From: GCA-2715965 sp047608975
Lineage (GTDB): Bacteria > Verrucomicrobiota > Verrucomicrobiia > Limisphaerales > JAYPXF01
Length of the DNA stretch: 19,322 bases
Assembly: GCA_047608975.1 (NCBI GenBank)
Contig: JBLFYM010000111.1
Location: 1-19,322, forward strand
Reading direction: 5' to 3'
In this document: piece by piece, positions 15,565 through 19,322 of the stretch
Numbering within the stretch: the stretch's first letter is position 1
Layout of the letters: every line of letters starts with the position of its first letter
Notes under the pieces: model-generated
What the model was told of the DNA's origin: nothing
Databases searched by the model: none
The model's input: only the letters and a program-made list of their open reading frames with translations
Made by a program: the position numbers and the translations under genes

Positions 15565-17550
15565 ATGAGCGGTTATCTCGACATGGTGGACGATCCGTCC
15601 CACATCAAAAAGCTGACAGTTGAGCAATTGACTGAGTTGGCTGAAGAAGTTCGTCAGGAACTGATCACGAAGCTCGCGAAGACTGGCGGACATCTGGGCC
15701 CGAATCTGGGCGTCGTCGAATTGACCATCGCGATGCATAAGATTTTTTCGACCCCGAAAGACAAGTTTGTGTGGGATGTGAGCCATCAGGCTTACGTTCA
15801 CAAGCTCTTCACCGGGCGAAAGGACAGGTTTCATACGATCCGCACCACCGACGGCCTGAACGGGTTCGCGCTCCGCACCGAAAGTGAGCACGACTGCTAC
15901 GGCGCCGGACATGCCGGAACCGCGATCTCCGCGGCGTTGGGAATGTGCGCTGCCCGCGACATGCGTGGCTCCGATGAACATGTGGTTTGCGTCTTCGGCG
16001 ATGCCGCGCTCACCAATGGTGTCTCTTTCGAAGGCCTCAACAACATCGCTCACACAACGAAGAAGTTCATTGGCATCCTGAACGACAACGAATGGTCGAT
16101 CGCCAAGAACGTCGGGGCGATTTCCAACTACCTCACCAAGATCTCCACTCATCCTGCCTACAACCGGCTTCATCAGGAAGCATCGGATCTCATCGGCAAG
16201 CTCCCGATGGGTGATATGGCATTGAAGATTGGCCAGAAGGCAGAGGAAGCAGTTCGTGGTGCGCTGAACGCGGTCGGACTTGAGAAAAACGAACCTACCT
16301 CGGAAGACGACGGTCGTGGCGGTCGCGGAAACAGCATCCTCTTCGAAGAATTTGGTCTGAAATACATCGGCCCGATCGACGGTCACAACCTGCCCGACCT
16401 CGTAAAGGTTCTGGAATTCGCCCGCGATCACGATGGCCCGGTCGTGATCCACATCACCACCACCAAGGGCAAAGGATTCGAAGCGGCTTTGGATTCCCCC
16501 GAGAAGTTTCACGGTCTCGGTCCCTACGACGCAGCCACCGGCAAGACGGCACCGGCAAAACCCGATACTCCCCCCGCCTATCAGGCCATCTTCGGCGACA
16601 CGATGGTGAAGCTTTGCGAAAATGACTCCTCGGTAGTCGGGATCACCGGCGCGATGCCCAGTGGAACCGGGCTGAAAGCTCTGGAGAAAGCCCGTCCCGA
16701 TCGTTACTTCGACGTTGGCATTGCCGAGGAACACGCGGTGCTCTTCGCAGCCGGGATGGCAACGATGGGTTACCATCCGGTGGTCGCGATCTATTCCACC
16801 TTCCTGCAGCGCGCCTACGACTGCATTCACCATGACGTCGCGCTCCAGGACCTGCCGGTAATTTTCTGCATGGACCGCGCTGGCCTCTCCGCCAATGACG
16901 GCCCGACGCATCACGGTCTGTTCGATATCGCTTACATGAACTGCCTGCCGAACATGATCTGCATGTCCCCGCGGCACGAAGACGAGTTGGCCGACATGAT
17001 GTTCACCGCGACCACGCAATCGCATCCGACTGCGATCCGCTATCCGCGTGGTGCCGGCGAAGGCGTTCCCGTAAAAGACAAACCCGAACTACTCGAGATA
17101 GGCAAAGCGGAAGTCGTCAACGAATTCGCGGGCAACGGCGGCAAGAAGATCGCCCTGTTCGGACTGGGCCAAATGTTCTGGGTCGCCTCCAAAGCGGCTG
17201 ACGCGCTCAAATCACAAGGCTACGACGTGGCTTTGATCAACCCCCGATTCACCAAACCGATCGATGAGGAATGTCATGCCGACTTCGCCGAACAGGCTGA
17301 TCTGCTGATCACATTTGAGGATCACGTGCTTAAGGGCGGCTACGGAAGCATCGTAATGGATTACCTGGCGACCAGCGGAATCCGCGTGCCGATCAAACGC
17401 ATCGGGTGGCCTGATGAGTTCATCGAACACGCTTCAAGTGTCGGTTACTTGCGCAACAAACACGGTCTCACCGCTGAAGCCGCAATCGAGATCGTTGCCG
17501 AGAAGTTTGGTGCAACAAAACCAAGTGAGCCGGCGATCAAGGTCGCGTGA
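15565..17550 (+). CDS. dxs: 1-deoxy-D-xylulose-5-phosphate synthase, divergent at TPP-site motifs
   Basis: DXS is the TPP-dependent first enzyme of the MEP isoprenoid pathway: it condenses pyruvate with glyceraldehyde 3-phosphate in the cytoplasm. The three transketolase-like domains are present in order. The N-terminal domain has GGHLGPNLGVVELT (H43, equivalent to E. coli H49), WDVSHQAY and LNDNEWSIAKNVGAI (N173). The middle domain has EEHAVLFAAGMA (E388) and DRAGLSANDGPTHHG (R438, D445 and H449, matching E. coli R420, D427 and H431). The C-terminal domain covers the rest. At 661 residues it is about 40 longer than E. coli DXS, partly through a C-terminal tail. Unusual: WDVGHQ reads WDVSHQ, GHSSTS reads GHAGTA, and the GDG of the TPP motif reads GDA (145-147). 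Core catalytic residues remain, so activity is likely. The start follows a weak AGG five bases upstream. A strong terminator follows. Confidence 0.92.
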   Translation: MSGYLDMVDDPSHIKKLTVEQLTELAEEVRQELITKLAKTGGHLGPNLGVVELTIAMHKIFSTPKDKFVWDVSHQAYVHKLFTGRKDRFHTIRTTDGLNGFALRTESEHDCYGAGHAGTAISAALGMCAARDMRGSDEHVVCVFGDAALTNGVSFEGLNNIAHTTKKFIGILNDNEWSIAKNVGAISNYLTKISTHPAYNRLHQEASDLIGKLPMGDMALKIGQKAEEAVRGALNAVGLEKNEPTSEDDGRGGRGNSILFEEFGLKYIGPIDGHNLPDLVKVLEFARDHDGPVVIHITTTKGKGFEAALDSPEKFHGLGPYDAATGKTAPAKPDTPPAYQAIFGDTMVKLCENDSSVVGITGAMPSGTGLKALEKARPDRYFDVGIAEEHAVLFAAGMATMGYHPVVAIYSTFLQRAYDCIHHDVALQDLPVIFCMDRAGLSANDGPTHHGLFDIAYMNCLPNMICMSPRHEDELADMMFTATTQSHPTAIRYPRGAGEGVPVKDKPELLEIGKAEVVNEFAGNGGKKIALFGLGQMFWVASKAADALKSQGYDVALINPRFTKPIDEECHADFAEQADLLITFEDHVLKGGYGSIVMDYLATSGIRVPIKRIGWPDEFIEHASSVGYLRNKHGLTAEAAIEIVAEKFGATKPSEPAIKVA

Positions 17551-17568
17551 GCCAATAAGATCTTTCAC

Positions 17569-17599
17569 AACGGCGGGCTCACAAGCCCGCCGTTTTTTT
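17569..17599 (+). terminator. Intrinsic terminator of dxs
   Basis: A perfect 11-bp stem (AACGGCGGGCT with AGCCCGCCGTT) with a CACA loop runs directly into seven T (17593-17599), 18 bases after the dxs stop. It is a textbook Rho-independent terminator on the plus strand. Confidence 0.95.
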
Positions 17600-17633
17600 G
17601 TATCCGCTCCTGATCTCAGAGCCGAGTGCCCAC

Positions 17634-17659
17634 AAAAAAGCCGTGCCAAATGGCGCGGC
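17634..17659 (-). terminator. Intrinsic terminator of the decarboxylase beta-subunit gene
   Basis: An 8-bp stem with one G-U pair (GCCGTGCC at 17640-17647 with GGCGCGGC at 17652-17659) and a 4-base loop is followed, on the minus strand, by six T (A-run 17634-17639). It lies about 35 bases beyond the stop of the gene. With the dxs terminator it separates two convergent units. Confidence 0.85.
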
Positions 17660-17693
17660 CTTTCTGAACTCTGAACCAAGATCCGGTGTTCGA

Positions 17694-18839
17694 CTACTCC
17701 AACAAAGCCAGGAAGACACCCGCCGCGACAGCCGAACCGATCACACCCGCAACGTTCGGCCCCATGGCAGCCATCAGCGGATTCACTCTGCCACCGGTTT
17801 CGGCAGAGACAAAGTTCTGAACAACGCGAGCTGCCATCGGCACGGCGGATACGCCAGCCGCTCCAATGCACGGATTGATCTTGGAGTGTTTTGGCAGAAA
17901 CAGATTGAGGATTTTCGCGAATACCACTCCCCCAAATGTGCTGAAGGAAAACGCGACCATACCCAACGCGAGAATCTGCAAGGTGCGCCATTGAAGAAAG
18001 CTGACTCCCTCCATTGTGGCTCCAACGGTCAATCCGAGGAAGATCGTCACGATGTTGATCAGCGGCCCGCCGGCGGTGCTGCTCAGCCGATCTGTCACCC
18101 GCGATTCACGTAACAGGTTGCCGAACATCAACATGCCCAACAGCGGCGCACAGCTGGGTATCAGCAACGCAGCAATCATACAGGTGATGATCGGAAACAT
18201 GATCACGGCAGTCTGTGAAACCGGCTTGCCCTGCGGCATGTCGATCTCGCGTTCGGCCTTGGTCGTCAGCATCCGAATGATCGGAGGTTGAATCACGGGA
18301 ACCAGGGCCATGTAACTGTAGGCAGCCACGGCCACCGCACCCATAAGATGGGGAGCCAGTTTGGCCGTCAGAAAGATGGTGGTAGGACCATCGGCACCGC
18401 CAATGATACCGATCGCACCTGCCTCTTTGGCAGTGAAACCAAACAGGTAGAACGCACCCAGAGCGGCGAGAAAGATCCCGAGCTGAGCTGAAGCACCCAA
18501 CAGCAGCGTAATTGGCCGACCCAGCAGCGGGCGAAAATCGGTCAACGAACCGACGCCCATGAACACGATCGGTGGCAACAGTTCGGTCTTGATGCCGGCG
18601 TTGTAGATCAGCTGCAACAAGGGCACATGTTCCCCCTTGAAAGAACCCGAAGCACTCAGGTCCGCCAACGGAATATTCGCCAGGATCGCACCAAATCCGA
18701 TCGGGATCAGCAACAGCGGTTCGAAGTTCTTTTTGACAGCCAGGAAGATCAGAAGGCCGCCAATGAAGAACATGATAATGTTCTGTGGTGCCAACTGGAG
18801 TATCCCAGCCTGCGAAATGAGTTTTTGCCAGACTTCCAT
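17694..18839 (-). CDS. Na+-translocating carboxylic acid decarboxylase, beta subunit (OadB/GcdB/MmdB family)
   Basis: The beta subunit is the membrane-embedded part of biotin-dependent sodium pumps (oxaloacetate, methylmalonyl-CoA or glutaconyl-CoA decarboxylase). It takes the carboxyl group from carboxybiotin and exports Na+. Many hydrophobic segments span the chain. The family signatures are present: GAIGIIGGADGPTTIFL (Asp at about residue 150, equivalent to the essential Klebsiella OadB Asp), YSYMALVPVIQPP, and MAAMGPNVAGVIGSAVAAG near the C-terminus (Asn at about 362). The length of 381 residues is normal. The ATG lies one base after the stop of the biotinyl gene, with GGAGG six bases upstream inside that gene's last codons, so the two are translationally coupled. 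Which acid is decarboxylated cannot be decided from this subunit, so no specific symbol is given. Confidence 0.93.
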   Translation of the reverse strand: MEVWQKLISQAGILQLAPQNIIMFFIGGLLIFLAVKKNFEPLLLIPIGFGAILANIPLADLSASGSFKGEHVPLLQLIYNAGIKTELLPPIVFMGVGSLTDFRPLLGRPITLLLGASAQLGIFLAALGAFYLFGFTAKEAGAIGIIGGADGPTTIFLTAKLAPHLMGAVAVAAYSYMALVPVIQPPIIRMLTTKAEREIDMPQGKPVSQTAVIMFPIITCMIAALLIPSCAPLLGMLMFGNLLRESRVTDRLSSTAGGPLINIVTIFLGLTVGATMEGVSFLQWRTLQILALGMVAFSFSTFGGVVFAKILNLFLPKHSKINPCIGAAGVSAVPMAARVVQNFVSAETGGRVNPLMAAMGPNVAGVIGSAVAAGVFLALLE

Positions 18840-18840
18840 C

Positions 18841-19322
18841 TTATGCCTCCAAAGTCAGAATTGGTACACCCTTTTGCACCTCGGTCCCGAGCGCGGCGTC
18901 CACGCTCCGAACCCTGCCATCAACCGGTGCTTTCACGTCATGCTTGGCTTTCATTGCCTCGACTGCCGCAACGACCTGCCCTTTCGTCACGGCATCCCCT
19001 GCCCTGACCTTGATCTCAACGACTTCGACCTTTCCGTCGAACGGAGAATAGACCGGCACCGCCTGCCCACCACCCGAAGCCGCAGCCGGAGCACCCGCCG
19101 CGGGTCTAGAACTTGGCGGCGGAGCAATTGTGATCTTGAAACTGCGCGATTTGCCTCCCTCGTCGACATCGATGCTCGTCGTGAACGGGTCGGTCGGCAT
19201 TGCTGCCCCGGCAGATGCCGATGCAGATTCGTCCTTCTTCTTCAACGGGAGATTAATCTTGGGGCGACCTTCCAGCAGCCGAACTCCTTCGTTCAATTCC
19301 ATGTCCTTGCCCGGCACGCAGG
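18841..19322 (-). CDS. Biotin-carboxyl-carrier end of a decarboxylase alpha or carrier subunit, 5'-truncated by the window edge
   Basis: The C-terminal 75 or so residues form a biotinyl/lipoyl domain: VYSPFDGKVEVVEIKVRAGD, then EAMKAKHDVKAP with the biotinyl Lys 35 residues from the C-terminus, the classic spacing in biotin carriers. The motif reads EAMKA rather than the common EAMKM. An Ala/Pro/Ser/Gly-rich flexible linker precedes it, and before that SRSFKITIAPP resembles the short strand found ahead of the biotin domain in OadA-type and carrier proteins. The frame stays open to the window edge; a GTG at 19317 is in frame but probably internal. The visible part upstream of the linker is too short to decide between a full OadA-type alpha subunit and a separate carrier protein. 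Overlapping translation signals link it to the beta subunit. Confidence 0.85.
   Translation of the reverse strand, partial: CVPGKDMELNEGVRLLEGRPKINLPLKKKDESASASAGAAMPTDPFTTSIDVDEGGKSRSFKITIAPPPSSRPAAGAPAAASGGGQAVPVYSPFDGKVEVVEIKVRAGDAVTKGQVVAAVEAMKAKHDVKAPVDGRVRSVDAALGTEVQKGVPILTLEA
18846..18850 (-). promoter_or_regulatory. Shine-Dalgarno GGAGG of the beta-subunit gene, inside the upstream gene
   Basis: On the minus strand GGAGG lies six bases before the ATG at 18839 and overlaps the last codons of the biotinyl gene, whose TAA is separated from that ATG by a single base. This is the strongest ribosome binding site in the window and indicates coupled translation. Confidence 0.75.

Noticed and set aside
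15502..17025. Long minus-strand open frame (507 codons) opposite dxs
   Set aside because: It lies antisense to a clear dxs gene, has no family motifs, and its composition is what GC-rich coding DNA gives on the opposite strand.

Overview
The window looks like chromosome from a GC-rich bacterium of the PVC superphylum, most likely Verrucomicrobiota, with Planctomycetota as the alternative. This is inferred from gene content: exported proteins with DUF1080 (3-keto-disaccharide hydrolase-like) domains, a secreted ThuA-like protein, a Tat-exported Gfo/Idh/MocA-like protein and a secreted PQQ-type propeller, beside ordinary housekeeping genes. No rRNA, convincing tRNA, insertion sequence, phage gene or CRISPR array is visible.

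Layout. The left edge cuts the 3' part of prfC (release factor 3, + strand). Positions 1.7-10.0 kb hold an exported sugar-related group: a Tat-signal Gfo/Idh/MocA-like protein (-), a PQQ-like beta-propeller (+), a two-gene minus-strand unit (ThuA-like protein followed by a double DUF1080 protein, closed by a strong terminator), and, divergent from it, two tandem single-domain DUF1080 genes (+) with a good sigma70-like promoter. A secreted metallophosphoesterase follows. Positions 10.1-14.0 kb hold a membrane-anchored zinc-ribbon protein of unknown function (-), a BaiN/HI0933-type flavoprotein (+) preceded by a 316-base hairpin-rich leader, and a PfkB-type sugar kinase (-). Positions 14.2-17.6 kb hold an LplT-like MFS transporter and a divergent dxs (+), ending in a textbook terminator. 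The right edge holds a translationally coupled pair on the minus strand: the biotinyl end of a sodium-pump decarboxylase subunit (cut by the window) and the membrane beta subunit, with its own terminator.

How the genes may work together. The four DUF1080 domains, the ThuA-like protein and the Gfo/Idh/MocA-like protein recall 3-keto-sugar chemistry: glycosides are oxidised at C3 and the keto-glycoside is then cleaved. Here every member carries an export signal, and the one dehydrogenase-like protein lacks a recognisable glycine-rich dinucleotide motif. That makes this group the most interesting part of the window. The PfkB kinase could take up a released sugar, but nothing in the sequence ties it to the cluster. 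The biotinyl/beta pair would couple decarboxylation to Na+ export.

Limits. All calls were made by eye from sequence. Several start codons are uncertain because most genes here lack a Shine-Dalgarno sequence.
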